Assembly (NCBI RefSeq): GCF_032854445.1
Contig: NC_088297.1
Location: 6,387,991-6,451,990 of the forward strand
Length of the DNA stretch: 64,000 nucleotides
Source of the DNA: Liolophura sinensis
Lineage: Eukaryota > Mollusca > Polyplacophora > Chitonida > Chitonidae
Direction of reading: 5' to 3'
Part shown: positions 12,616-24,075 of the stretch, one piece after another
Layout of the letters: every line of letters begins with the position of its first letter
Numbering within the stretch: the stretch's first letter is position 1
The notes under the pieces: model-generated
Told to the model about the DNA's origin: nothing
What the model saw: only the letters and a program-made list of their open reading frames with translations
The model's database searches: none
Position numbers and translations under genes: made by a program

Positions 12616-12805
12616 ATCAGTATAATGGCTCGGGCGGGGCGTCTTACTTGCCTTCGGTAAGTCGTCTCAGTGAAGCAGCACTAAATAAAAGAGCGGTGGA
12701 AATCCGTCCTGCAACAAGGAGACAAAACCCTAATGATTTCTTCGTCGTCATATGACTGAAAAATTGTTGAGTACGATGTTAAACCCCAAGCACTCACTCA
12801 CTCAA
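12616..12805 (-). mobile_element. short element family 2 (edge tgagtgagtgcttgggg), copy 1
   Basis: Reverse complement of the copies at 28666 and 57095. Landmarks are cgtatcagtataatggct, the cgggcggggcg box, tcagtgaagcagcactaaat, agagcggtggaaatccg, ttcgtcgtcatatgac and aaaccccaagcactcac. It has no coding capacity. Confidence 0.85.
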
Positions 12806-14700
12806 AATAAAAATGATGACCTCAGATTGAGCAACAATCATCAAAAGACTTATCTTTGTAAAATTGTATCCTAGAAATATTGATAATTTGACATACATAA
12901 AGGATTGCTTGGTGTATTTTATCCACTTCCATGTTGTGTTACACTGTCAGCAAATGAAATCTAATACATTTCACACTTTTACATCACATTGGATGACCTC
13001 AATCAAGGTCATCATTCAAAAGAGCTTGAAAAATCAACCACTTACACCCCTTGTACTGATTTTGCATCCAAGAAATCTGGTTAGAAATATACATGACATA
13101 CAAGTATGACATGTACATGTACCATAATCTCTGCATACACAAAAAATCAAAAATGCACATACATGTACAAAACAGTTGAAGTTGTAGTATCAACAAGATA
13201 AAATGTTACTTGTCCAGTCTGGCCAAATGCCAATTGCATCATGTCTTTGATTAGGCACCTCACATTTTACCCCTTAGCATTAAGTGATATGAACAGAAGG
13301 TAGTCAGCGCCTAATCTAGAATTAGCACTCAGTAGTCAGTCTGATTTTACAACAAAAAACAACCTCAACTTTTGTTACATCATTGGTCCTTATCAAAATT
13401 ATCTGTTATCTCTAACCTCCCAGTGCTGAGAGCCAAGCAAGACAGCAACAAGTACCATTCGTACAAGTCTCTGATATGACGGCCTCCCCACTTCGAGGCG
13501 GACACTCTGGTCTTTCACCAGTCATCAATCTGGTACAATAATGTGATTATTGTCCTAAACACAGCCTATTTAGCTACTGTAATACATGTAAATGTAGAGC
13601 CACCATAACACTGAGTACGAAAATTATACTGTTGATTTCCAGTATACTGTATTCGATTGGTAAAATATGCAGCCCGGCGTTCCCCACTTTTGCATGTCAT
13701 CTATTGTTTAAGTTGGTTTACCACAGGGTTAGCCATGAAAGGCCTAAACTCCTTTTAATCCTCGACAACTGCCGCTATCTACACTGCAGAGCAGCTACGC
13801 GCTAGTCCGAGATTAGTTTGGGGCCATCCATGCCAGAACAAAATTTTGCCAAACCTAACTTCGGAGCAGACTACTAGGCATATGTTCTGCTTTATCATGC
13901 ACCAGCGGGAGTTAGCGGCAGTCAGCAAGTGAGTTACAGCAGGGAAAATATGGTAAGGGGGCGGGCTTCGGGTTGGCTGCAACTGATTGAATGTTTACTG
14001 AACTAACGTAGATACCATCGTCGCAAATGCTACCCTGTTCAAAGCAGACAGTTCGTCCCCGCACCATTCAGTTTAGACCAGGTGTCGATATAACTGCCCT
14101 CTGCATGAAGCAGAAACACTTGTGAAGTCCGTCACCTGATCACATTTTCCACACAAATACACCAGATTAAATGCAGATTTAATTTGTGTTCACACAAGCC
14201 ACTTTTAACTGGCTCAAAGTCTCTTTCTGATTTAAATCAGTTCAACTTTGCCTGTGTGAGTTGGGTATTTCGAATGTTGGCATTTTATTGAACGTGAAAA
14301 GCATCTGCAACCTCAAACTTCAAAGACCTCGATTAAGTCCTAATTTGACCATGGCTGCCCTGTTGCCGCGAGTGTATTGGCGCAAATCCTGAAATGCGAA
14401 TATGGCTAAAAGAATTTGAGATACAGGGATAAGACATAGGGACACCTATCTAGAATGGACAGCTAAGACGACTGAGTATGGACAGATACATTATTTGGTG
14501 GTCAGCAGAGTAGTGTATTGAATCCAGCACGGGAAGTTCAAACGTATTCGAGGTAAGCTATTGAAAAAGGCAGGGCTGTGATATTATATGTAATCAAAGC
14601 CCTACCAAGCTACGATGGTAGGTGACTTAGTTCAGTAACTGCTGGAGCAGTTGCGGCTAAGTTCAGCCCATGTGGTAGGTGTTTTGGTGGTACTGTATAC
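12806..14700. other. no gene recognised
   Basis: Upstream side of the zinc-finger gene. A missing 5' exon may lie here, but none could be picked on splice signals and phase alone. The only recognised feature is a family 2 fragment at 13405-13520. Confidence 0.45.
13405..13520 (+). mobile_element. short element family 2, distal fragment
   Basis: Matches 57305-57365 around taacctcccagtgctgag, gccaagcaagacagcaac and aagt, then a gaggcggacactctgg tail. It is the far end of the same element family. Confidence 0.6.
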
Positions 14701-14709
14701 CCACAATTG

Positions 14710-15463
14710 TAGTTGCGAAATGTAACTCGAGCAACACAAAGTGTTGAGAAAGTTACGGAGAATAACTGCTTTTAATGTGTTGGATCAACAGTAAGCCACA
14801 TTTACCACATCTTAACATGCGCATTAAATCTTCCCTGGCGTAAATTGGTGCAAACCGAGTGATCCCCACAGTCAACTAACCTGTTCTGAATCTCGCCGAA
14901 CAAAAAACGATCCATGATAACTGCACAAATGCACAGAATAAATACATTTTTAGGCGCTGCACCCACTGTGGCCATAAGCCGTCTGTCACCATTTAGATCA
15001 CTTGCGAGGAATTAATGAGGCTGAATCGATTAGCGCCATCTGACAACCTGGGGAGTGAACCCGCCAAATGCACGACTATAATGATTGCCGTATGTATTAT
15101 CTCCCTTTAACGACCTTACCTTTTTCACATCTTATTTTTCACGCTCACATCTCATGACTTGAATGTACGACTATCAGAGCGAGATGGCGGCCACATTGAG
15201 TGTAGTGTATGAAAATGTATTTATTTTGTGAATTTGTGCGGTAGTCATCGATCGTTTTTGGTTCGGTGAGACTCAAAACAGGTTAGCTGAATGTGTGAAC
15301 CACTCGGTTGACATCGACTTACGCTAGGGAAGATTAAATGTGCGTGTGAAGCTGCGGTAAATGTGGCTTAACGTCGATCCAACACATTAGAAGCAATTAT
15401 TGCCCGTAACTCTCCCAACATTTCGTCTTGTTTCGTCGATTTCAGAATTACATTCCGCAACTA
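14710..15463. repeat. large inverted repeat, ~265-275-bp arms
   Basis: The left arm 14710-14974 and right arm 15188-15463 are diverged reverse complements. Matching stretches include tagttgcg(g)aatgtaa, ctaatgtgttggatc, aagccacatttacc, aatcttccct.gcgtaa, accgagtg and aataaatacattttt. The 213-bp spacer has no open frame. It could be a foldback transposon or a head-to-head duplication. Confidence 0.8.
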
Positions 15464-15745
15464 CTAGCAAATGCTGCCAGCTCGCAGAACAACAACAACA
15501 CCACACACCGATCGGTGCAGAAAAAGAAAATGTCTATTTCTACATGAACTCTAAGCTAACCTAACGAAAACACACACAAAAAAAAATCTTCTCTGCAAGA
15601 CGATATGCATGGTGGCTTAAGAATGATGTCAATTACCTTGAATTTGATGTGCGTTTTCCACACAAAATACTGAGATTTTCCTGCACCTGCAAGCCACGCC
15701 GATAGAACCTCCCTCTAAACACAGAAGAGTTCCTAATAGGTAGCT

Positions 15746-16117
15746 CATACTCCTTACAGCGCATGCGTCGCTCTCTAACGTTCGCTTTACATCACAGCCA
15801 CCAAAAGTAAATTTTGTACAGAAATCTTGAACAACGCCAAGGTCACTGGGGTCACGGTGATGAGGCAGGAAGTGATGTCAGAGAACACAAACAATCTGTC
15901 TCAACCTCTGTCTCTAACAATACTTTATACACACGCACTCTCTTTATCTAGAATGTGTACAACATAATTCTAAACACAACCTAAAAAATTTTTATTGATG
16001 AATGTTGACTAAATAGTTCCGCGGGAGGAGACAAGCGATGAGGCTTCGAAAGGTCAAGCTGGTGGCAGTGATGTAAAGCGAAAGGTAGAGAGCGACGCCT
16101 GCACTGTAAGGAGTATG
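15746..16117. repeat. second inverted repeat, 57-bp arms
   Basis: Arms 15746-15802 and 16061-16117 match at roughly 50 of 57 positions as reverse complements (catactccttacag, gcgtcgctctct, tcgctttacatcac, gccacc). The spacer is about 258 bp with no gene seen. Confidence 0.8.
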
Positions 16118-17003
16118 TCGCTGGCTTTATGTATAGCGATAATATGCCGCGGACCAAGTTCCTGGACTCCTGGGTGAGTTCGCAGACCTTCGTCCTTCAC
16201 AACAAACTCACACGACCTCCATATTTTTTAAGGGCAAGTTCATCCAGAATTTTGTGCGAATAAATAGCTCAATTTGTAAAATGAACTGGACTGTGTAGAC
16301 CTATAGGTGTTATCGGTGATAGAAAACAAAACAAAACAAAAAAAGACATTTAGGCCTACTGATGGCTAATTTTTTTTTATTATGTTTTTTTTGGATATAT
16401 TTTACGGCAATTTGCTGTCGGCAACTCCTATAATCTGATTGAACGCAACCCATAAGTATGGCTTAGGATTTGATTCACAATGCCTCTGATAACAAAGAAA
16501 ATGGTGTCAGGCACTTATTGTCCAACCAAATGTACCGCAGAATTAACAGAGCTACAAGAAAATATAAATGTGACCGTTGGCGAATGATCGACAAGACAAG
16601 AGGCGATATTTTCAGCATGGAATCGAACAGCTCGGTCTGGGCGAACTGTTACACCGAACTGTTACACCGAACTGTTCACCGAACTGTTACATCGAAATGA
16701 GGGCTTGTAGCACCATGATTCACACAAACCGAAAGCATGAAAATTTTTTGAAAAATTTTTGATAGGGAAACAGAAATCGTAAATGTACACAATTCAACTG
16801 CACTAGCAGGCGTACACGTATACCTACACTGAACATCATCAACGGAACATAATGACATATTTCCATTATGTTTAGTACGATACACTGACTAGGTACCCGC
16901 TGACAAAAAGATTTTACAAAGGGCGATCAGAAGACTGATTGTGATTTGATTTACACTTCAGCTAATTTCAGGGAAGCAGGCGTATCCCTCAGTCTTCTTC
17001 AGA
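16118..17003. other. no gene recognised
   Basis: A short run of a ~12-bp repeat (gttacaccgaact) at about 16646-16695 and A/T-rich DNA. Open frames are short and unrelated to anything I recognise. Confidence 0.5.
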
Positions 17004-17165
17004 GGGACCTCCGTGGCTCTGTTGGCGCAGCGTAATGACCCCGGTGCCCCTCAGCAATGTAGTCTAGCTCATGCTGGCTTCCTCTCCGGCCGTACGTGGG
17101 AAGGTCTGACAGCAACCTGCGGATAGTCGTGGGTTGCGTAAAACACCAATCAAATAAATAAACAA
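17004..17165 (+). mobile_element. tRNA-headed SINE, internally deleted copy
   Basis: It starts gggacctccgtggctctg (A-box region) and runs through agctcatgctggcttcctc, ggccgtacgtgggaaggtct and cagcaacctgcgga. It then jumps straight to the tail gcgtaaaacaccaatcaaat, so the middle is deleted. Confidence 0.85.
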
Positions 17166-17518
17166 TCTGCATAAATCCCCGGCCCAGACAAGTAATCGCG
17201 CGCACCCTAGAGCTGTTAAACCGTTTAAGTTGTCCATTTGGTTAACCCGGCACTGGAATATCAACGACTTATTTTAGTTCTACCCTCCCCCCCCCCCTCC
17301 CCCAACAGTTCAAGTACAAATATTTATAAGCGACCTATTAAAAAATCAGATTCACTCAACATCTTTTAGTTGGCTTAATACAGATTTATAACTTAGACCT
17401 CATGCTCCTTTTTAAGTGTACTTTTAAGTGCGTGACATTCAATTTTTTCATAACATTTGAGGTGTTACTCAGCTAATTTAAGACACGTATATGCATTTGC
17501 CGCAATATTTTAGGATTG

Positions 17519-17520
<2 letters not shown>

Positions 17521-17608
<88 letters not shown>
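17521..17608. repeat. (TA)n microsatellite
   Basis: About 44 uninterrupted TA dinucleotides. Confidence 0.98.
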
Positions 17609-17613
<5 letters not shown>

Positions 17614-17725
17614 GACCACTAAAGAACGAAGAAAGTATATAAAGCACGACGAGATTCATGCACGCAAAGATGAGCTGTCAAAAGTTTTCAGCCCACAGAA
17701 AATGGAAGGAAACTGATTACATCTT
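17609..17725 (+). repeat. dispersed repeat family B, fragment
   Basis: Shares accactaaagaacgaagaaa, gtatataaagcacga and aaaagttttcag with the copies at 26165 and 39290. It abuts the TA microsatellite. Confidence 0.6.
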
Positions 17726-18954
17726 ATCCCCAAACATTAAACCCAATTTTTGTGCCATTCGTTGTTATCTACGAATAAGGAATTACAGTGATGAGGGAGG
17801 GACCATAGGTCTATCCCTCGTCAGTCTGCCGGGCCGTTAATCCGTGAGTAAGACCCTGTTGAAACTTGTAACGTGATATCTGAATTGCACCTAGAGAGGT
17901 TACAGAGCTAAATCGAGGTTTTCACAGATTCTGAATTGAAAACTGATACATGAATTCACCACGACATGTTTCAGACTAAGATTGAGTGTTGGACTGTAAT
18001 GGCCGCTTTTGCTCTGTTGTTTTAATTTTGACGTACATGTAGCTATCATTCTGACGACTCAAACCGGGTCAGACACATTATTGCTAAATGTCAAATTTTC
18101 TGAATTCTTGTTTTAACTGCTTATCATTTGCAAAATACAAACAAATAATAAATCCATACAAATCCATATTGTCACATTGAATTATATTTACTTAATTTTA
18201 TGTAGTATTATCACCGAGCCTCTATCCATGAATCGCTGTTTGGGGAGTTAGCGGGGATGTGGCTCAATGATCGCGAAAATAAATCCGGAAGACAGTTTTG
18301 TAACGCAACAACAACTATGTACAGTTTATTAGTGATAGGAACATCCATTACAACTTATTAAATGACATGGGATAGCCCTCCTTAATTCCAACCAGAACAC
18401 AGTCTGGTTTTGCAGTGTAGGAGTACAGAAACCTACTAATATGACAGTCAGTCTCTATCTGCGTTACCAAGTTAAGGCAAGGAGCTTTTATACTAAATCA
18501 AACATCTAATTAGAAGCTGTTCACTCACTCACTTGACAAGTACCTGACACGCTCTGACTTGCTAGACAGGCAGGTGAAAGGAAGTTAGGGGATTAGTTAT
18601 CAAAACGTCTGTCGGCCCAAGCTGTGAGATGATAGATCAATAGGCAAACTAGTCCAAGCCAAATCAGGTGCATGACCTGGCTCATCGGCTGACCTATCAG
18701 TGGGCTGACATCCAATTACCAGATTATTGCAAGAGACATAGTAAATACAATGTTGACATTAATTCCATCCAATTACCAGATTATTGCAAGAGACATAGTA
18801 AATACAATGTTGACATCATTTCCATCCTGGTGACAGTATATACCTGATGGCCGCCTTATTGGAGCTTGAGAAAAAAAATGCACTCTATCAACTGTTATAT
18901 AAAATTGAGCGCATAGTGAATATAATGTAGTAATGTAGTATAATGTAGTTATAA
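17726..18954. other. no gene; one recent tandem duplication
   Basis: A ~57-bp stretch beginning tccaattaccagattattgc at about 18711 is repeated at about 18768, nearly unchanged. No coding sequence is seen. Confidence 0.6.
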
Positions 18955-20705
18955 AATCATAGCCGTCACGACATTTTGAGATAAAAGACTACGGTATGGA
19001 AAGTAAAACCAAAGGGTAGACGATAGTGCGACACAAAAGTCTACTGTGCACAGTGACACCCTGTACATAGTGACGACAGTGTAATACAAAGGACTATGGC
19101 ATGGAGAGTAAAACCAGAGGATAGACGATAGTGTGATACAAAAGTCTACAGTATGATCACTGTAGACCCCGTACACAGTGACACCAGTGTAATACAAAGG
19201 ACTATGGCACTGAGAGTAAAATCAGAGAGTAGGTGATAGTGTGATACAAAAGTCTACTGTAGATCATTGTAGACCCCGTACACAATGGCGACAGTGTAAT
19301 ACAAAGGGCTATGGCATGGAGAGTAAAATCAGAGACTAGGTGATAGTGTGATACAAAAGTCTACTGTAGATCATTGTAGACCCCGTACACAGTGACGACA
19401 GTGTAATACAAAGAACTATGGCATGGAGAGTAAAACCAGAGGATAGACCATAGTGCGATGCAAAAGTCTACAGTTTGATCACTGTAGACACTGTACACAA
19501 TGACGACAGTGTCATACAAAGGACGACAGCATGGAGAGTAAAACCAGAGGATAGACGATAGTGTAATACAAAAGTCTACAATCGGATCACTGTAGACCCC
19601 ATACACAGTGACGACATTGTAATACAAAGGACTATGGCATGGAGAGTAAAACCAAAGGATAGGCGATAGTGTGATACAAAAGTCTACAGTTTGATCACTG
19701 TAGACCCCGTACACAGTGACGACAGTGTAATACAAAGAACTACGGTATGAGGAGTAAAACCAGAGGACAGACGATAGTGTGATACAAAAGTCTACTACCG
19801 CACAGTTTGATCACTGTAGACCCCCGTACACAGTGACAGCAGTGTAATACAAATAACTATGGCATGGAGAGTAAAACCAGAGGATAGACGATAGTGTGAT
19901 ACAAAAGTCTAAAGTTTGATCACTGTAGACCCTGTACACAGTGCCAGCAGTGTAATACAAAGAACTCTGGCATGGAGAGTAAAACCAGAGGATAGACGAT
20001 AGTGTGATACAAAAGACTACAGTATGATCACTGTAGACCCCGTACACAGTGCCAGCAGTGTAATACAAAGGACGACAGCATGGAGAGTAAAACCAGAGGA
20101 CAAACGAAAGTGTGATACAAAGGTCTACAATATGATCACTGTGGACCCCGTACACAGTGACAACAATGTAATACAAAGGACTACAGCATGGAGAGTAAAA
20201 CAAGAGGATAGACGAAAGTGTGATACAAAGGTCTACAGTATGATCATTGTAGACCCTGTACACAGTTAAAGAGTAAAACCAGAGGATAGACGATAGTGTG
20301 AGGCAAAAGTCTACAGTATGATCACTGTAGACCCCGTACACAGTGACGACAGTGTAATACGAAGAACTATGGCATGGGCAGTAAAACCAGAGGATAGATG
20401 AAAGTGTGATGCAAAAATCTACAATATGATCGCTGTAGACCCTGTACACAATGACGACAGTGTATTACAAAGGGCTAGAGCATGGAGAGTAAAGCCAGAG
20501 GATAGACGAAAGTGTGATACAAAAGTCTACAGTATGATCACTGTAGACCCTGTACACAATGACGACAGTGTAATACAAAGGACTAAGGCACTGAGAGTAA
20601 AACGAGAGAATAGGCGATAGTGCGATACAAAAGTCTACTGTATGATCACTGTAGACCCCATACACAGTGACACCAGTGTAATACAAAGAACTATGGCATG
20701 GGGTA
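18955..20705. repeat. satellite array, ~107-bp unit, ~16 copies
   Basis: Each unit holds gtacacagtgacgacagtgt, aatacaaaggactatggca, tggagagtaaaaccagagg, atagacgatagtgtgatac and aaaagtctacagtatgatc. Units differ by a few substitutions and small indels; one near 20265 is truncated. Periodic open frames on the minus strand are by-products of the period. Confidence 0.95.
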
Positions 20706-20806
20706 AAACCATCTGAGCTAACCGGAAATTCCCACTGGAGGTGGGTTCGGTGTGCATGGCGTAGCGGAATTACAAGGCTGAAAGTTACAGTTCCTAAGTA
20801 TTAATT

Positions 20807-21310
20807 GTTAAATAGTAGAAACAGGAGGGGAGTGTAGTTTTCCTTGTAGATTCAAAGTCTATGGGTGTATGTAGAGCAGTAGACACAGGAGAGGATTGTA
20901 GTTTCATTGAGAGGTGCAAAACCCATGGTGTATGTAGCGCAGTAGACACAGGAGAGGATTGTAATTTCCTTGGGAGGTGCAAAGTCCATGGGGGTATGTA
21001 GCGCAGTAGACACAGGAGAGGATTGCAGTTTCCTTGGGAGGTGCAAAGTCCATGGGGGTATGTAGCTCAGTAGACACAGGAGAGGATTGTAGTTTCCTTG
21101 GGAGGTGCAAAGTCCATGGGGGTATGTAGCGCAGTAGACAAAGGAGAGGATTGTAGTTTCCTTGGTAGATGCAAAGTCTGTGGGTGTATGTAGCTTGGTA
21201 GACACAGGAGAAGATTATAGTTTCATTGAGAGGTGCAAAGTCTATGGGGGTAAGTAGCGCAGTAGACACAGAAGAGGGTTGTAGTTTCCTTGGTAGGTGC
21301 GATATAAGCG
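20807..21310. repeat. minisatellite, 64-bp unit, ~8 copies
   Basis: The motif gtagcgcagtagacacagga recurs at 20871, 20934, 20998, 21062, 21126 and 21190. It is unrelated in sequence to the 107-bp satellite 100 bp upstream. Confidence 0.93.
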
Positions 21311-21786
21311 TCAAGTCCGACATTTCTATACCATTCGTAGTCCGTAAAGGGCGTTCCAAGTCGATAATTGCAAGATCCATTTCCACAAGAACGTTTAACA
21401 CTAACTCCCGAAGACAAAGGTATGTAAGAAATTATACAAATAAGAAATAAAGCCGGTAACACACAAGAGAGAAGCGGTCATCAGTTTTCAATCATGCCGG
21501 GCAGACAATGAATATTCCAGGCATGAATTCCATATCAAAGTTCAAATTCGTAGTCCGTGAATGAGTTCCAGCTCAAATAACAATTAAATAAGGTATCTCA
21601 GTCACACTTTGATTGCAACTGTTCATAAAGGCATTATGCAGATGTAATAAGCATGGCTACCTTTACGTCCCCTAGCCCCAGGTTAAGCGGTATTAGATAC
21701 AGTTCGAAAATAACGAGCGTTACCGACCATCACCCAACACATTGTGATTCAAAAGTAAAGAACGATTACGTCTTTCCCGTTAATAT

Positions 21787-22489
21787 GTAAAGATCTCATA
21801 CTACAAGAGGCGCCATCTATGATGTTACACATGACATGGTGGTATGTATAAATGCTTTCTACAAGACAGACAGTTACACTGGGCAACCAGCGCCATCCAT
21901 GTTGTTAAATACCATGTACGCGATAGATCTGTACATAAGGATAACAGCGCCGTCTGTGTGGTTGATCACAATGCAGATCGCCAGAGATTCTGAACGCTCT
22001 GTCCATACCTGCCAACGAGAGTTATACTCATTGTAAAATTTGACAAGCTTAGAATGAAGGCCTTTGATGGAATATCCTTGACAAACTAGTTTTTGAACTA
22101 ACAACTTGTGACGCAGATTAAAGTCATCACAATTAACGCAAGGATGAACAAATGCTACAAGGCGAGATATTACAAACGCCATATGCAGGACCCTTTGGTA
22201 TATTGCTATCCAAAGAAGGATAATTTACAATATCAAAATTGCAATTATCCCTTTTGTCGTAAAGGTGGCGTGAAAGGAGACCTTGTTCGTCTTTGTACAT
22301 ATATAGATCCAAATAAGTTGTCTGTTGTCTCCTTTCATCTCCTTACATATGATCTTATACTAAAAGAGGCGCCATCTATGATGTTACACATAACATGTCT
22401 GTGTGTATAAAAGCTATGTACAAAATAGACGGTTACACTGGGCAACCAGCGCCATCTATGTTGTTAAATACCATGCACGCAATACATCT
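21787..22489. repeat. pair of ~138-bp direct repeats
   Basis: 21792-21929 and 22351-22489 are close copies (gaggcgccatctatgatgtt, acactgggcaaccagcgcc, gttgttaaataccatg). They bracket and interrupt the decayed reverse transcriptase. A 40-bp stretch (ggagaccttgttcgtcttt) is likewise doubled at 22277 and 22517, so the whole ~560-bp stretch arose by duplication or nested insertion. Confidence 0.8.
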
Positions 22490-23530
22490 CTTTTGTCGTA
22501 AAAGTGGCATAAAAGGAGACCTTGTTCGTCTTTGTACCATCAGGACTATCTGTTGTCTCCTTTAAATCCAATGAACGCGGATCGATTTCCTTTACCGCTT
22601 CATCAATATGGGGGTTATTTAACGGCAGTAGAAGATCAATATACCACTTGGTAAATGAAAAGGACCGCTTGTGTCTTGTGTGTTACCGGCTTTGTTTCCT
22701 ATTTGTATAATTTCTTACGTCCCTTTTTCTTTGGGGCATTTCTTCATATAGTCGTATTCATATGAAAACAGGTATAGATCTGCCAAAAGAGGCGCACAAT
22801 CGGTACCCAGTGGAATACCTATGCACTGTTGGTAAGTGGTATCCCCGAATTTCACATAGATGTAATTAATGAGAAATTCAAGTAATTTAATAAATAATGT
22901 AACATCCCATGAGTGGTAATCTTTATAAAGAGTAGAACTAAAGAAAGCCTTATTGTTTCTGACGTTAATGTAACGGTGACCTGTTTTAGTAAATACCGAG
23001 CCAGTTAACGACAATATTCTTTCAAAAAAGATCTTTGTGAGGAATTGTAGTATAGAGAGTAGAGAAATCCCATGTGGATACGTCTTTGTACGGTATATGC
23101 ATATGAGCATCAAGTTCTTCTGTAAGACGTTTGGAATTAAGAATCCATATGCAGTTTACACCTGTTATGGCACAACAATACTTATTCCTAAATGACTTTA
23201 CTTCTTGTAACGCTCTCGTAAGTAGGGTTGACAAGAGTTTGGTGGTACAACTTCTTGAACCCGCAATAAATGGAGCCTTGTGTGGGGATTTATGCATTTT
23301 AGGAATATGACGGGTAGGTATATTTATGTGCCTTTCTTTAAGAAAGGTTTTGTGTTTATTAAATAGTTCCTACAGAGTACAAGTAGTAGCAGAATACGTG
23401 GATGTCGTTGTAGATGCACATAGCTCTTGAACAAGAATTTGATAATAATAATTCTTGCAAATAAAAATGACACTATTAGGAGCCCTGTCTGCTACAGTGA
23501 TGACAAGTGATGGCCTAACCTAGTCTAGCT
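21874..23530 (-). pseudogene. decayed Penelope-like reverse transcriptase
   Basis: Pieces on the minus strand, in order, align from memory with a metazoan RT family. They are an N-terminal stretch with VADRAPNSVIFICKNYYY (about 23520-23440), HIPKMHKSPHK and FIAGSRSCTTK (about 23300), STWDFSTLYTTIPH (motif A, about 23060), GIPLGTDCAPLLADLYLFSYE (motif B, about 22790), WYIDLLL (motif C, about 22640), a DIVNYPSLDSN piece (about 22230), and VNCDDFNLRHKLLVQKLVCQGY (about 22110). The frame changes several times and motif C reads YIDL rather than YxDD, so it is inactive. Direct repeats are inserted near 22340-22490. Assignment to Penelope-like elements rather than another RT clade is an inference. 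Confidence 0.65.
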
Positions 23531-23800
23531 GGACTATATAACCTGGGAATTCGTATAAAAACGATGAATTCGTATAAAAACGATGCCATTTTCGCGATTC
23601 TCGCGATTCTGGCTACACAGAATTAGATGGACTGCCTATATTAATTTGAACCCATAGTGGACAGCGATGAAGTTTCGATTTATGACACTGACACTTCTGG
23701 TCAGACTTCACATTCCGAGATTTCAGACGTTGAATTTGTTCTTTGTCAGCGCATTTCCAACCGCAGTGGCAATACTACGGACTAGTAAGCTATAGCTTTA

Positions 23801-24075
23801 TCCTGTGTTACACTGTAGGTCTACATTTCGTGTGTATATCAGATTTAACATTTATCCTGTGTTACACTGTAAGTCTACATTTCGTGTGTATATCAGATTT
23901 AACATTTATCTTGTGTTACACTATAGGTCTACATTTCGTGTGTATATCAGACTTAACATTTATCCTGTGTTACACTGTAGGTCTACATTTCGTGTGTACA
24001 TCAGATTTAACATGTATCCTGTGTTACACTGTAAGTCTACATTTCGTGTGTATATCAGATTTAACATTTACTATT
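23801..24075. repeat. minisatellite, 54-bp unit, 5 copies
   Basis: tcctgtgttacactgtaggt recurs at 23801, 23855 and every 54 bp after. As 54 is a multiple of 3, two overlapping open frames appear across it; I do not regard them as genes. Confidence 0.93.

Noticed and set aside
18949-20686. Minus-strand frames with MYY.VVTVYGVYSD-type repeats
   Set aside because: They follow the 107-bp satellite and break wherever unit length changes.
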